The translations under genes and the position numbers were made by a program. Under the pieces are notes generated by a model, which did no database searches, was not told the origin of the DNA, and was given only the letters and a program-made list of their open reading frames with translations. A stretch of DNA of 64,000 nucleotides from Bauldia sp. (GTDB lineage Bacteria > Pseudomonadota > Alphaproteobacteria > Rhizobiales > Kaistiaceae): positions 1 to 64,000 of the forward strand of contig JAHCJZ010000012.1 in assembly GCA_026126025.1 (NCBI GenBank). Reading direction: 5' to 3'. Shown here piece after piece: positions 51,513-59,842 of this stretch. Within the stretch, counting starts at the first letter, position 1. Every line of letters starts with the position of its first letter.

Positions 51513-52310
51513 ATGGAATTCTCCGCCGACGAGATCGAGCGCTATGCGCGCCATCTGGTGCTGCCCGAGGTCGGCGGCCCGGGGCAGCAACGGCTGAAGC
51601 GGTCGCGCCTTCTCGTCATCGGCGCGGGCGGTCTCGGCACGCCGGTCATCGCCTATGCCGCGGCCGCCGGCGTCGGGCACATCGGCGTCGTCGACTTCGA
51701 CGGCGTCTCGCTCGCCAACCTCCAGCGCCAGATCATCTTCGGCACCGACGATGTCGGCTCACCGAAGGCCGAACGCGCTGCCGATGCGGTTCGGCGCATC
51801 AACCCGCACATCACGGTCGAGCCGATCGCGACGAAGGCGTCCGCCGCCAACCTCGCGGGCCTCGTCGCCGGCTACGACATCGTCGCCGACTGCACCGACA
51901 ATGCCGAGGCGCGCTACGCTGTGTCGGACGCTTGCTTCCACGCGGCGAGGACGCTGGTGACCGCCGCGGTGATCCGCCTCGACGGCAGCGTCACCACGCT
52001 GAAGCCGCACGAACGGGACGCCGACGGCGCGCCCAATCCCACCTATCGCTGCCTGTTCCCCGAGCCGCCCGCGGACGGTACGTCGCCGGGCTGCGCCGAG
52101 CTCGGCGTGCTCGGCCCGCTCGCCGGCGTGGTCGGGACGTTGCAGGCGCTGGAGGTGGTGAAGGAACTCGCCGGCATCGGGTCGAGCCTCGTCGGCCGGC
52201 TCCTCTTGATCGACGGCCGCGACCTGCGGATGGAGACGATCTCCTACGCCTGGAACCCGGCCAACCCGCTCAACGGCCGCGCCGCCGCCTCCCGCGCCAT
52301 GGCGTCCTGA
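51513..52310 (+). CDS. moeB: HesA/MoeB/ThiF family E1-like adenylyltransferase
   Basis: The 265-residue E1-like enzyme probably activates MoaD for sulfur loading. Its opening [20 protein letters not shown] is classic MoeB; the ATP site reads [20 protein letters not shown], followed by [17 protein letters not shown] and [10 protein letters not shown]. The zinc cysteines of MoeB/ThiF are incomplete: [10 protein letters not shown] has a single Cys and no CPxC pair is present at the C-terminus, which ends without a rhodanese domain. It lies immediately before moaC (4-bp gap). AGAGGAGCC precedes the ATG. Confidence 0.87.
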   Translation: MEFSADEIERYARHLVLPEVGGPGQQRLKRSRLLVIGAGGLGTPVIAYAAAAGVGHIGVVDFDGVSLANLQRQIIFGTDDVGSPKAERAADAVRRINPHITVEPIATKASAANLAGLVAGYDIVADCTDNAEARYAVSDACFHAARTLVTAAVIRLDGSVTTLKPHERDADGAPNPTYRCLFPEPPADGTSPGCAELGVLGPLAGVVGTLQALEVVKELAGIGSSLVGRLLLIDGRDLRMETISYAWNPANPLNGRAAASRAMAS

Positions 52311-52314
52311 CCCG

Positions 52315-52800
52315 ATGGCCGACCGCCTCAGCCACATCGACGAGACCGGCACGGCGCGGATGGTCGACGTCTCGGGCAAGGCCGAGACCGATCGCTTCGC
52401 GCGCGCCGAAGGCGCGGTGCTCATGGCGCGCGAGACGCTCGCTGCGATCCTCGGCGGCGGCCTGAAGAAGGGCGACGCAATCGGCGTGGCGCGCATCGCC
52501 GGCATCATGGCAGCCAAGCGCACCCACGAGCTGATCCCGCTCTGCCACCCGCTGCCGCTGACCAGCATCGATGTCGAGATCGCGCCCGACGACGCCCTCC
52601 CCGGCCTCCGCGTCACCGCAACCGCGCGAACCACCGGCCGCACCGGCGTCGAGATGGAAGCGCTGACCGCCGTCTCCGTCGCCTGCCTCACCCTTTACGA
52701 TATGGCCAAGGCAATCGACCGCGGCATGACCATCACCGGCGTGCGGCTGCTGGAAAAGGCGGGCGGCCGCTCGGGGCATTGGGTCGCCGACGGGGGCTGA
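52315..52800 (+). CDS. moaC: Cyclic pyranopterin monophosphate synthase MoaC
   Basis: The 161-residue enzyme acts with MoaA in the first step of molybdopterin synthesis. It opens [20 protein letters not shown] and contains [35 protein letters not shown] and a C-terminal GGRSGHW, all MoaC signatures. Length is normal. It follows moeB by 4 bp and precedes a paired REP-like repeat. Confidence 0.95.
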   Translation: MADRLSHIDETGTARMVDVSGKAETDRFARAEGAVLMARETLAAILGGGLKKGDAIGVARIAGIMAAKRTHELIPLCHPLPLTSIDVEIAPDDALPGLRVTATARTTGRTGVEMEALTAVSVACLTLYDMAKAIDRGMTITGVRLLEKAGGRSGHWVADGG

Positions 52801-52833
52801 CGGGTCGGACTGTGTTCCTGAGGGTCCGCGTGG

Positions 52834-52967
52834 GTCCCGGTTCTGCGCTGCAGCATTTCATGCTGCAGCGCGCCCGGGACACAGAGAGGAAGCAAGGGGG
52901 CCCCAATCAAGACCTCTGTTACCCGGGCGCAGCGCAGCATGAAATGGTGCGCTGCTGAACCGGGGCC
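52834..52967. repeat. Pair of inverted REP-like hairpins (family C)
   Basis: Two hairpin units, 52834-52880 and 52922-52967, are inverted copies of each other. The first has GCGCTGCAGCAT and ATGCTGCAGCGC as a 12-bp stem inside GTCCCGG/CCCGGGAC. Such head-to-head pairs are typical BIME-like elements. They fill the gap between convergent moaC and mogA. Confidence 0.7.
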
Positions 52968-52992
52968 ATGCCGCAGCGGCGAGGAACACGCC

Positions 52993-53523
52993 CTACCTCG
53001 GCCTGAAGGCCTTGATCACCGCGGGGTCCGTCTCGAGCCGCGGGCCGCCCATCAGGTCGATGCAATAGGGCACGGCGGCGAACACGGCGTTGAGGCAGGT
53101 GGCGATCGCGGCGGGCTTGCCTGGCATGGTGATGATGAGGCTGCCGCCGCGCGTCGCCGCCAGCTGGCGCGACAGGATCGCGGTCGGCACCTCGCGGAGG
53201 CTCGCCGCGCGCATCGCCTCGCCGAAGCCCGGGAACACCCGGTCGGTCACGTCCGCGACCGCCTCCGGAGTGACATCGCGGGGCGACGGACCGGTGCCGC
53301 CCGACACCAGCACCAGGCAGCAGCCGACGGCGTCGACCAGCTCGACCAGCGTCGCGCCGATGACGGCGCGCTCGTCGGGGATCAGCCGGTATTCGCGGTG
53401 CCATTGCATCGTGAGCGCCGCCGACAGCCACGCGGCGATCGCCGGGCCGCTCCTGTCCTGGTAGACGCCCGTCGTCGCACGGTCCGAGGCGACCACGATC
53501 CCGATCCGCGCCACGTCGCTCAT
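52993..53523 (-). CDS. mogA: Molybdopterin adenylyltransferase MogA
   Basis: The 176-residue MogA/MoaB-family enzyme adenylylates molybdopterin before MoeA acts. It opens [20 protein letters not shown], then shows [20 protein letters not shown], the Mpt-binding loop, and [20 protein letters not shown] near the end. The longer C-terminal form matches MogA rather than MoaB. It is divergent from moaA with a 99-bp gap. Confidence 0.9.
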   Translation of the reverse strand: MSDVARIGIVVASDRATTGVYQDRSGPAIAAWLSAALTMQWHREYRLIPDERAVIGATLVELVDAVGCCLVLVSGGTGPSPRDVTPEAVADVTDRVFPGFGEAMRAASLREVPTAILSRQLAATRGGSLIITMPGKPAAIATCLNAVFAAVPYCIDLMGGPRLETDPAVIKAFRPR

Positions 53524-53622
53524 GCCGAAATCGCCCCTTCCCCCGTCCCGCGTTTGCGGTGCTTCGCGGCGGACGGTATCACTCGGACGCGATCCGGCAG
53601 AGGCCGGACGGAGATCACGAGG

Positions 53623-54681
53623 ATGCGCGAGCACGACTTCGCCGCCGGCGGGGGCGCGGGCCGGGAACCGGGAGCGGTTCCGCGGACGGGCCTCGTCGAC
53701 CGGTTCGGCCGCGCGGTCACCTATCTCCGTGTCTCGGTCACCGACCGCTGCGATTTCCGCTGCGTCTATTGCATGGCCGAAGCGATGACCTTCCTGCCGC
53801 GGAAGGATCTCCTCACCCTCGAGGAGCTCGACCGGCTGGCATCGGCCTTCATCGCCCGCGGTGTGACCAGGGTGCGCCTCACCGGCGGCGAGCCGCTGGT
53901 GCGCCGCGACATCCTGCAGCTGGTGCGCGCGCTGTCGCGGCACCTCGCCTCCGGCGCCCTCGCCGAGCTGACGCTGACCACCAACGGCTCGCAGCTCGCG
54001 CGCCATGCCGACGAACTCGCGGCGCATGGCGTGCGGCGGATCAATGTCAGCCTCGACACGCGCGACCCGGAGATGTTCCGGCGCATCACCCGCACCGGCG
54101 ACCTCGCACCCGTGCTGGACGGCATCCGTGCCGCCCGCCGCGCCGGCATCGCGGTGAAGATCAACACCGTCGCGCTCCGCGACCTCAACGAGGCCGAGCT
54201 CCCCGAGCTGATCCGCTGGGCGCATGGCGAAGGCCACGACATCACGCTGATCGAGACGATGCCGCTCGGCGAGATCGAGGCCGACCGCACCGACCAGTAC
54301 CTGCCGCTCTCGGCGATCCGAGCGCGCCTCGCCGCGCGCTGGACGCTGACCGACCTCCCCGACCGCACCGGCGGGCCGGCGCGCTATGTCCGCGTCGCCG
54401 AGACCGGCGGGCGGCTCGGCTTCATCACGCCGCTCACCCACAATTTCTGCGAATCCTGCAACCGCGTCCGCGTCACCTGCACCGGCACGCTCTACATGTG
54501 CCTCGGCCAGGGCGACGCCGCCGACCTTCGCGCGCCGCTTCGCGCCTCGGAGGCCGACGATCTCCTCCATGCCGCGATCGACGAGGCGATGACGCGGAAA
54601 CCCCGCGGCCACGACTTCGTCATCGAGCGGCGCGGCGCTGCGCCCGCGCTCGCCCGCCACATGAGCGTGACCGGAGGCTAG
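53623..54681 (+). CDS. moaA: GTP 3',8-cyclase MoaA (radical SAM)
   Basis: The 352-residue radical-SAM enzyme converts GTP to the pyranopterin precursor. The N-terminal 4Fe-4S site is CDFRCVYC (Cys43, Cys47, Cys50), the second cluster site is [20 protein letters not shown] near residue ~285, and the essential C-terminal Gly-Gly is present (HMSVTGG). ATG 53623 follows GGAG by about 10 bp; the N-terminus is 20 residues longer than in E. coli and low in complexity. The moaE start lies 3 bp after the stop, so the two are coupled. Confidence 0.95.
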   Translation: MREHDFAAGGGAGREPGAVPRTGLVDRFGRAVTYLRVSVTDRCDFRCVYCMAEAMTFLPRKDLLTLEELDRLASAFIARGVTRVRLTGGEPLVRRDILQLVRALSRHLASGALAELTLTTNGSQLARHADELAAHGVRRINVSLDTRDPEMFRRITRTGDLAPVLDGIRAARRAGIAVKINTVALRDLNEAELPELIRWAHGEGHDITLIETMPLGEIEADRTDQYLPLSAIRARLAARWTLTDLPDRTGGPARYVRVAETGGRLGFITPLTHNFCESCNRVRVTCTGTLYMCLGQGDAADLRAPLRASEADDLLHAAIDEAMTRKPRGHDFVIERRGAAPALARHMSVTGG

Positions 54682-54683
54682 CG

Positions 54684-55169
54684 ATGGCCGACCCGATCAT
54701 CCGGGTCGAAGTCGGCACCGCCCCGTTCGATGTCGCGGCGGAAACCGCGCTCCTCACCGCCGGCAGCGACGATGTGGGCGCGGTGGTGAGCTTCGTCGGC
54801 CTCTGCCGCAGCGAGGGCGGGCGGCTGGCGGCGCTGGAGCTTGAGCACTATCCCGGCATGACCGAGGCCGAGATCACGCGGATCGCGCGGGAGGCCGCCG
54901 ACCGCTGGCGGCTCGCCGGCGTCACGGTGATCCACCGCGTCGGGCGGCTCGTGCCGGGCGACCCCATCGTGCTGGCGCTGACGGCCTCGGCGCACCGCGC
55001 CGCCGCGCTCGAAGCCGCGTCCTTCCTGATGGACTACCTCAAAACCTCGGCGCCGATCTGGAAGAAGGAGCACTTCGCCGACGGCTCCCCGCCCCGCTGG
55101 GTCGAGCCCCGCGCCTCGGACGACGCGGCGCTGCTGCGGTGGCGGGAGGAGCCACCTCTCCGGGGCTGA
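54684..55169 (+). CDS. moaE: Molybdopterin synthase large subunit MoaE
   Basis: The 161-residue catalytic subunit transfers sulfur from MoaD thiocarboxylate to the pyranopterin. Landmarks are GAVVSFVGLCRSEGGRLAAL, LELEHYPGMTEAEI, VIHRVGRLVPGDPIVLALTA and the active-site lysine stretch YLKTSAPIWKKEHFADG. It is coupled to moaA and convergent with moaD across a palindromic repeat. Confidence 0.95.
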   Translation: MADPIIRVEVGTAPFDVAAETALLTAGSDDVGAVVSFVGLCRSEGGRLAALELEHYPGMTEAEITRIAREAADRWRLAGVTVIHRVGRLVPGDPIVLALTASAHRAAALEAASFLMDYLKTSAPIWKKEHFADGSPPRWVEPRASDDAALLRWREEPPLRG

Positions 55170-55223
55170 TGCGGCTGGGCCGGTCGGAAGCAAGGGCGTT
55201 CACTTGCCAGCTTCCCAACCCGG

Positions 55224-55323
55224 ACCTCATCCTGAGGCGCCGCCGAAGGCGGCCTCGAAGGACCCAAAGGTGATTCGCCGCAGGTCCTTCGAGGCTCGCT
55301 GCGCGAGCACCTCAGGATGAGGT
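55224..55323. repeat. Long palindromic repeat (family D)
   Basis: ACCTCATCCTGAGG at the left and CCTCAGGATGAGGT at the right enclose GGCCTCGAAGGACC and GGTCCTTCGAGGCTC, making a 100-bp hairpin. It is a widely seen alphaproteobacterial intergenic palindrome, here between convergent moaE and moaD. Confidence 0.75.
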
Positions 55324-55338
55324 CTGGGCGGGGGCTTC

Positions 55339-55593
55339 CTACCCGCCCGTCATCATCGGGAACAGCGCGATCTCGCGGGCGTCGCGGAGCGGGGTGTCGG
55401 GCGCGGCGTGGGCTTTGTCCACCGCGACCCGGATGCGGAGCTCCTCGCGCAGCGCGGCGTCATAGGCCGGGCCGCGGCCGCGCATCCAGCGCAGGAAATC
55501 GTCGGCCGTCACGACCGCCTCGGGCAGCGCCACGGTCTCGCCCCCAAGGCCAATGCCCTCGCGAACCGACGCAAAATAGAGCACCATCACCAT
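55339..55593 (-). CDS. moaD: Molybdopterin synthase sulfur carrier subunit MoaD
   Basis: The 84-residue ubiquitin-fold sulfur carrier starts [20 protein letters not shown] and ends with the obligatory Gly-Gly (FPMMTGG) that becomes the thiocarboxylate. It completes the molybdopterin synthase pair with moaE but lies on the opposite strand, not in the usual moaD-moaE order. A third-codon ATG (55587) could also serve as start. Confidence 0.92.
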   Translation of the reverse strand: MVMVLYFASVREGIGLGGETVALPEAVVTADDFLRWMRGRGPAYDAALREELRIRVAVDKAHAAPDTPLRDAREIALFPMMTGG

Positions 55594-55690
55594 CGGGCCT
55601 GCCCTTGCCTCGGCCCCGGGCCGTCACGACTTCTTAGCGAGGGGCCGCGCGCCGTCCAAGCGCCCGGCCCGGCACATGGAGGACCCGACC

Positions 55691-55921
55691 ATGGGTTCGT
55701 TCAGCATCTGGCACTGGCTGATCGTCCTGGCGATCGTGCTCATCCTGTTCGGCCGCGGCCGTATCGCCCAGGTGATGGGCGATGTCGGCCAGGGCATCCG
55801 CGCCTTCCGCCGAAACTCGGCCGAGGACGAGAAGCCCGAAACACCGCCGCCCGCGATCGATCAGAACACGACGGTCCCGCCGCCCAGTTCCACGACGACG
55901 ACCGACCGCACGACCCCGTAG
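55691..55921 (+). CDS. tatA: Twin-arginine translocase subunit TatA
   Basis: The 76-residue protein has one N-terminal membrane helix and the TatA signature [20 protein letters not shown], then the amphipathic helix [20 protein letters not shown] and an acidic/Thr-rich tail. ATG 55691 is preferred over 55676 because GGAGG lies just before it. No tatB or tatC follows, so this is a lone tatA that must work with TatC encoded elsewhere. Tat export is relevant to molybdoenzymes encoded by the neighbouring pathway. Confidence 0.9.
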   Translation: MGSFSIWHWLIVLAIVLILFGRGRIAQVMGDVGQGIRAFRRNSAEDEKPETPPPAIDQNTTVPPPSSTTTTDRTTP

Positions 55922-55926
55922 CGGCG

Positions 55927-56676
55927 TTACCGCAGATATTTCGGCGCGTAGCGCAGCGCCACACGCCGTTGCGGCGCGACATGGGCGTTGAGCCGGCGGT
56001 TGACCGCGCCGCAGCCGACGAAGATCAGCCATGAGATGACGAGGAAATATCCCGCCGCGACCGCGTAGTGCGCGAAGACGTTGAAGTCGCGGTAGAAGAG
56101 GTCGGTCGCCTTGCTCATGAGGTCGCGCTGCTGGTCGACCACCGGCAGCGCGAAATAGACCAGCGCCGTCGCCTGAAAGAGGAAGACGACCTCGTTGGTG
56201 TAGGCCGGCCAGGCGACGCGGATCGTGTTCGGCCAGATCACGGAGCGGAACTGCCGCCACGGGCTCATGCCATAGGCGCGCGCCGCGTCGAGCTCGCCCT
56301 GCGGCACCGTCCTCAGCGCCCCGAAGATGATCTCCGCGGTGTAGGCCGTGGTGTTGAGGGTCAGCACCAGCGGCCCGAGGAACAGCGGGTGGAGCACGAA
56401 GCCGTCGACCCCCCATGGCCGCCACAGGCTGAGGTTCAGCGACAGCATCAGCGAATAGACCATGAAGAGCTGGATGAAGAGCGGCGAGCCGCGGAAGGCG
56501 TAGATGTAGACGGCGGCGAAGCGCGACAGCACCGGCCGCCGGCTGTGGCGGGCGAGCGCCAGCAGCACCGCGAGGACGAAGCCGACCGGGATCGAGGCGA
56601 CGGCGAAATAGACGTTGAAGAGCGCCGGAACGGCCAGCGAACCGATGTCGGAGACGATCGCCTCTAGGAAGCCCAT
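55927..56676 (-). CDS. Polar amino-acid ABC transporter permease (HisM/ArtM type)
   Basis: The 249-residue permease of the His/Glu/Arg/opine family has VPALFNVYFAVASIPVGFVL in the first helix and the EAA loop ELDAARAYGMSPWRQFRSVI followed by WPNTIRVAWPAYTNEVVFLF. It is the last gene of a leftward four-gene operon (ATPase, binding protein, two permeases) and starts 4 bp after the other permease. Confidence 0.9.
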   Translation of the reverse strand: MGFLEAIVSDIGSLAVPALFNVYFAVASIPVGFVLAVLLALARHSRRPVLSRFAAVYIYAFRGSPLFIQLFMVYSLMLSLNLSLWRPWGVDGFVLHPLFLGPLVLTLNTTAYTAEIIFGALRTVPQGELDAARAYGMSPWRQFRSVIWPNTIRVAWPAYTNEVVFLFQATALVYFALPVVDQQRDLMSKATDLFYRDFNVFAHYAVAAGYFLVISWLIFVGCGAVNRRLNAHVAPQRRVALRYAPKYLR

Positions 56677-56680
56677 GTGC

Positions 56681-57514
56681 TCAGGCCTCCGCCGCGATCA
56701 TGCCGCGACCGGCGCGGCGCCGGAGCCAGCGGAAGAAGCGCTCCGACAGCCACGTCAGCGCGATGTAGAAGACGAGGAGCACCAGATAGTAGCGCCAGCG
56801 CCAGTCGGGATGGATCGGCCCGGCGCGCGACTGGAAGTTGGGCGCGCCGAGCCGGTCGGCCCACATCACGATGTCGTTGATCTGGAGGAGCGACAGCAGC
56901 GACGTCGACTTGACGAGCAGCATCCACACATTGGAGAGGCCGGGCAGCGCGTAGATCCACATTTGCCGGATCTGGACCCGCCACAGCACCTGCCGCTCGC
57001 TCATGCCGAAGGCGCGGGCTGCCTCGAGCTGCGCCCGCGGCACCGCGGCGGTGGCGCCGTGGATGACGCTCGACGCGAACGCGCCATAGACGATGCCGAG
57101 CGTCACCGAGGCGAGGAGGAAATACTGCGTCGTCGAGAAGAAGATGTTGGCGTCGCGGCAGGGCGGCCACAGCGCGCTCGACGCCGCGCGTTCCTCGACC
57201 GAGCAGGCGCCGGTGGCGACGATCCATTCCAGCGCCTGCTCGAAGGCGAGCGGGAAGAACAGGAAGAAGAGAACATCCGGCACGCCGCGCACGATGTTGG
57301 CGTAGCCGGCCGAGGCGAGCCGCACCGGCAGGAAGCGCGACCGGCGGAGCGCGGCGGCGGTAAGCCCGAGAACGAGCGCCACGGCGCCGCCCAGGAGAGC
57401 GGCGCCGATCGTGTAGCCGAAGCTCGCGTACCACTGGAGATGCCGGCCGTTCGTGACATAGTCGAGCCACGCCGCGACATCGCTGCCGACGATGTTGGTG
57501 AGCCAGTCGGGCAT
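56681..57514 (-). CDS. Polar amino-acid ABC transporter permease (HisQ/ArtQ type)
   Basis: The 277-residue permease is paired with the one at 55927. The EAA loop reads QLEAARAFGMSERQVLWRVQ, then IRQMWIYALPGLSNVWMLLV. An insertion of ~30 residues with two Cys (TGACSVEERAASSALWPPCR) between helices is longer than in HisQ. The two permeases form the membrane heterodimer. A perfect 12-bp-stem hairpin separates it from the binding-protein gene upstream. Confidence 0.9.
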   Translation of the reverse strand: MPDWLTNIVGSDVAAWLDYVTNGRHLQWYASFGYTIGAALLGGAVALVLGLTAAALRRSRFLPVRLASAGYANIVRGVPDVLFFLFFPLAFEQALEWIVATGACSVEERAASSALWPPCRDANIFFSTTQYFLLASVTLGIVYGAFASSVIHGATAAVPRAQLEAARAFGMSERQVLWRVQIRQMWIYALPGLSNVWMLLVKSTSLLSLLQINDIVMWADRLGAPNFQSRAGPIHPDWRWRYYLVLLVFYIALTWLSERFFRWLRRRAGRGMIAAEA

Positions 57515-57526
57515 CCGGCAAGGTCA

Positions 57527-57555
57527 GCGCCGGGGCGGTTCGGCCGCCCCGGCGC
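57527..57555 (-). promoter_or_regulatory. Intercistronic hairpin between binding protein and permease genes
   Basis: GCGCCGGGGCGG and CCGCCCCGGCGC form a perfect 12-bp stem around TTCGG. Such hairpins commonly stabilise the binding-protein mRNA and lower permease expression. Confidence 0.6.
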
Positions 57556-57564
57556 GAATCTCGC

Positions 57565-58305
57565 TCAGTCGAAGGTGTTCGGCACGTCGAACCACTCGGT
57601 GATGAGCGCGTTGAGCGAGCCGTCTGCCTTCATCGACGCGATCGCGGCGTTGAAGGCCGCCTCGAGGTCGTCGTCCTCCTTGCGCATCCCGCCGCCGACG
57701 CCGCCGCCGACCGAAACCTCTGGCCCGGCGATCTCCAGTCCCTGTCCCGCCGCCACGATCGGGAGGATGTACCCGGCATCCGCGAGCACCGCGTCGAGAT
57801 TGCCGGCGATGAGGTCGGCGACCGCCTGGTCGAACGTGGCGTAGGAGACGATCGTGTTGCTCCCGGCGAACGTCGCCTGGAGATAGCCCTCCTGGATGGT
57901 GCCGGTCTGCGCGCCGAGGCGAAGGCCGCTCGCCGCGTCGAAATCGACCGCCGCGCCCTCGCGGACGGCGTAGAGCGACGGATCGGGCGGGTAGTATTCG
58001 TCCGAGAAGTCGATCGACTGGAGCCGCTCCTCGGTGATCGACATGCCGGCCATGATGACATCGTAGTTCCCGGCCAGAAGGTTCGGGATCATGGTGTCCC
58101 AGGCCGTGATCACCCATTCGCAGGTCAGCCCGGCGCGGCTGCAGATCTCGTTGCCGAGATCGATCTCGAAGCCGGCGGCCGCCCCGGATTCGTCGATGAA
58201 GTTCCACGGCGCATAGGCGCCTTCGGTGGCGAGGCGCACCGTCTGCGCCTGCGCTGCGGTGCCGAGAGCGGCGAATGCGGCCGCCGCGATGATCAGTCGT
58301 TTCAT
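57565..58305 (-). CDS. Polar amino-acid ABC transporter substrate-binding protein
   Basis: The 246-residue periplasmic protein (SBP_bac_3) has signal peptide MKRLIIAAAAFAALGTAAQA, then VRLATEGAYAPWNFIDESGA, GFEIDLGNEICSRAGLTCEW with a Cys pair, DVIMAGMSITEERLQSIDFS and RLGAQTGTIQEGYLQ. This is the lysine/arginine/ornithine/histidine-type pattern. A glycine run (VGGGVGGGMRK) in the second lobe is unusual. It lies 25 bp after the ATPase stop in the same operon. Confidence 0.9.
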   Translation of the reverse strand: MKRLIIAAAAFAALGTAAQAQTVRLATEGAYAPWNFIDESGAAAGFEIDLGNEICSRAGLTCEWVITAWDTMIPNLLAGNYDVIMAGMSITEERLQSIDFSDEYYPPDPSLYAVREGAAVDFDAASGLRLGAQTGTIQEGYLQATFAGSNTIVSYATFDQAVADLIAGNLDAVLADAGYILPIVAAGQGLEIAGPEVSVGGGVGGGMRKEDDDLEAAFNAAIASMKADGSLNALITEWFDVPNTFD

Positions 58306-58330
58306 GCCGGTTTCTCCTCTCGTATGGTGG

Positions 58331-59149
58331 TCAGGCCTGAGCCACCCCCTCGTCTGCGGCTGATGCAAGGTCCGTTCCCGTCGGCCGCCCGCCTGCCGCG
58401 AGGAACTGCCGGAGCCGCGCCGACCGCGGATTGGCGAACACCTCCGCGACCGGCCCGCTCTCCTCGATCGCGCCCTGGTGGAGGAAGATCACCCGGTCGG
58501 CGACGTCGGCGGCAAGGCGCATGTCGTGGGTCACCAGGATCATCGTCCGCCCCTCGTCGGCGAGGAGCTTGATGACGCGCAGCACCTCGCCTTCGAGCTC
58601 CGGATCGAGCGCGGAGGTCGGCTCGTCGAACAGCATCACCTTGGGGTTGATGCAGAGCGCCCGGGCGATCGCGGCGCGCTGCTGCTGGCCGCCGGACAGC
58701 TGCGCCGGCCAGGAATCGGCCTTGTCGGCGAGGCCCACCTTGTCGAGGAGCGCCCGGGCCTGCGCCTCGACCTCGGCGCGCGGCCGCTTCTGCACATGGA
58801 GCGGCGCTTCCATGACGTTGCGCAGCACCGTCATGTGGGACCAGAGGTTGAACGACTGGAACACCATCGCGATCTCAGACCGGATACGCCGGAGCTGCGC
58901 CGGATCGTCGGGATGGCGGTGGCCGGGCGGGCCGCCCATCGAGATCGCCTCGCCGTCAACGATGACGGTCCCCTGGTCGGGCACGTCGAGCATGTTGATG
59001 CAGCGCAGCAGCGTGGACTTGCCGGCGCCGGACGAGCCGATGAGGGCGACGACCTCGCCGGGCGCCGCGGTGAACGACACCCCCTTCAGCACCTCCAGCG
59101 CGCCATGGCGCTTGTGGAGGTCGATGACTTCCAGGACTGGTGCGACCAC
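58331..59149 (-). CDS. Polar amino-acid ABC transporter ATPase (HisP type)
   Basis: The 272-residue ATPase has Walker A GSSGAGKST, Q-loop VFQSFNLWSHMTVLRNV, signature QLSGGQQQRAAIARAL and Walker B KVMLFDEPTSALDPE, the HisP/GlnQ pattern. A HisP-like insert (SMGGPPGHRHPDDPAQLRRI) is present. The start is GTG 59149. It is the first gene of the leftward operon; the promoter should lie in 59150-59240, next to the divergent GbsR-type regulator. Confidence 0.9.
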   Translation of the reverse strand: MVAPVLEVIDLHKRHGALEVLKGVSFTAAPGEVVALIGSSGAGKSTLLRCINMLDVPDQGTVIVDGEAISMGGPPGHRHPDDPAQLRRIRSEIAMVFQSFNLWSHMTVLRNVMEAPLHVQKRPRAEVEAQARALLDKVGLADKADSWPAQLSGGQQQRAAIARALCINPKVMLFDEPTSALDPELEGEVLRVIKLLADEGRTMILVTHDMRLAADVADRVIFLHQGAIEESGPVAEVFANPRSARLRQFLAAGGRPTGTDLASAADEGVAQA

Positions 59150-59243
59150 TCCGCCGGCTCACGTTTGATCCGCGCAGGAAACCGGGCAATGCGCGCCAAG
59201 TAAAGGGGGCCGCGCGGCAGCCGGTCGCAGCTTCGTTCGGAAC

Positions 59244-59261
59244 GTTCGGTATTGACTGAAC
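59244..59261. promoter_or_regulatory. Possible GbsR/MarR operator
   Basis: GTTCGGTATTGACTGAAC, an imperfect dyad with GTTC/GAAC ends, lies next to another GTTC half-site (CGTTCGGAACG at 59234-59244). It sits between the amino-acid ABC operon and the regulator-exporter pair, so it may be autoregulatory. Confidence 0.4.
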
Positions 59262-59304
59262 GATGGCGCGTTCCTACCTGCCCGCCGTCAGCAAGGGCGG
59301 CAGC

Positions 59305-59832
59305 ATGCGATTCAAGCGGAAAACCGAACCGGGCGCCGACGCTCGGGGCAGCGACGAGCTCTCGGCGACGGATCGCTTCATCGAGCAGATGGGGCTGATG
59401 TTCGAGGAGGACGGCCAGCCGCGCATCGCCGGCCGCGTCTTCGCCCTCCTTCTCGTCGAGGACGGCGCCCTCAGCCTCAGCGAAATCGCGCGCCGCCTCA
59501 AGGTGAGCCGCGCCAGCGTCAGCACCAATGCCCGGCTTCTCCTGCGCGTTGGCGTCATCGAGCGCGTCGGCGTCCCCGGCGACCGCCAGGACCATTATCG
59601 CCTTATCCCCGCGCCCTATGACCGCCTCCTCAGCGGGATGGAAGCGCGCATCCAGCGCGCCAGCGCCTTCTTCAGCGAGGCGGCCGCCAGCTTTCCGCCC
59701 GAGCGCGCCACCGCCTGCGCCCGGCTCCTCGGCATCGCCTCGTTCTATCGCGAAGCGGGCGAGGCCCTCGCCAGCATGATCCGCCGCCTCACCGCGGCGC
59801 GCACGTCCAACACCAAACGCACGTCCAGCTAG
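59305..59832 (+). CDS. GbsR/MarR-family transcriptional regulator
   Basis: The 175-residue regulator has a winged helix: RIAGRVFALLLVEDGALSLS, EIARRLKVSRASVSTNARLL and GDRQDHYRLIPAPY, followed by a helical dimer region and a Ser/Thr-rich basic tail. It matches the GbsR group of MarR proteins. ATG 59305 is preferred because the open frame to 59263 lacks a ribosome site and abuts a palindrome; 59263 remains possible. It ends 10 bp before the MMPL exporter gene, which it probably represses until a ligand appears. Confidence 0.82.
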   Translation: MRFKRKTEPGADARGSDELSATDRFIEQMGLMFEEDGQPRIAGRVFALLLVEDGALSLSEIARRLKVSRASVSTNARLLLRVGVIERVGVPGDRQDHYRLIPAPYDRLLSGMEARIQRASAFFSEAAASFPPERATACARLLGIASFYREAGEALASMIRRLTAARTSNTKRTSS

Positions 59833-59842
59833 GAGACGATCC

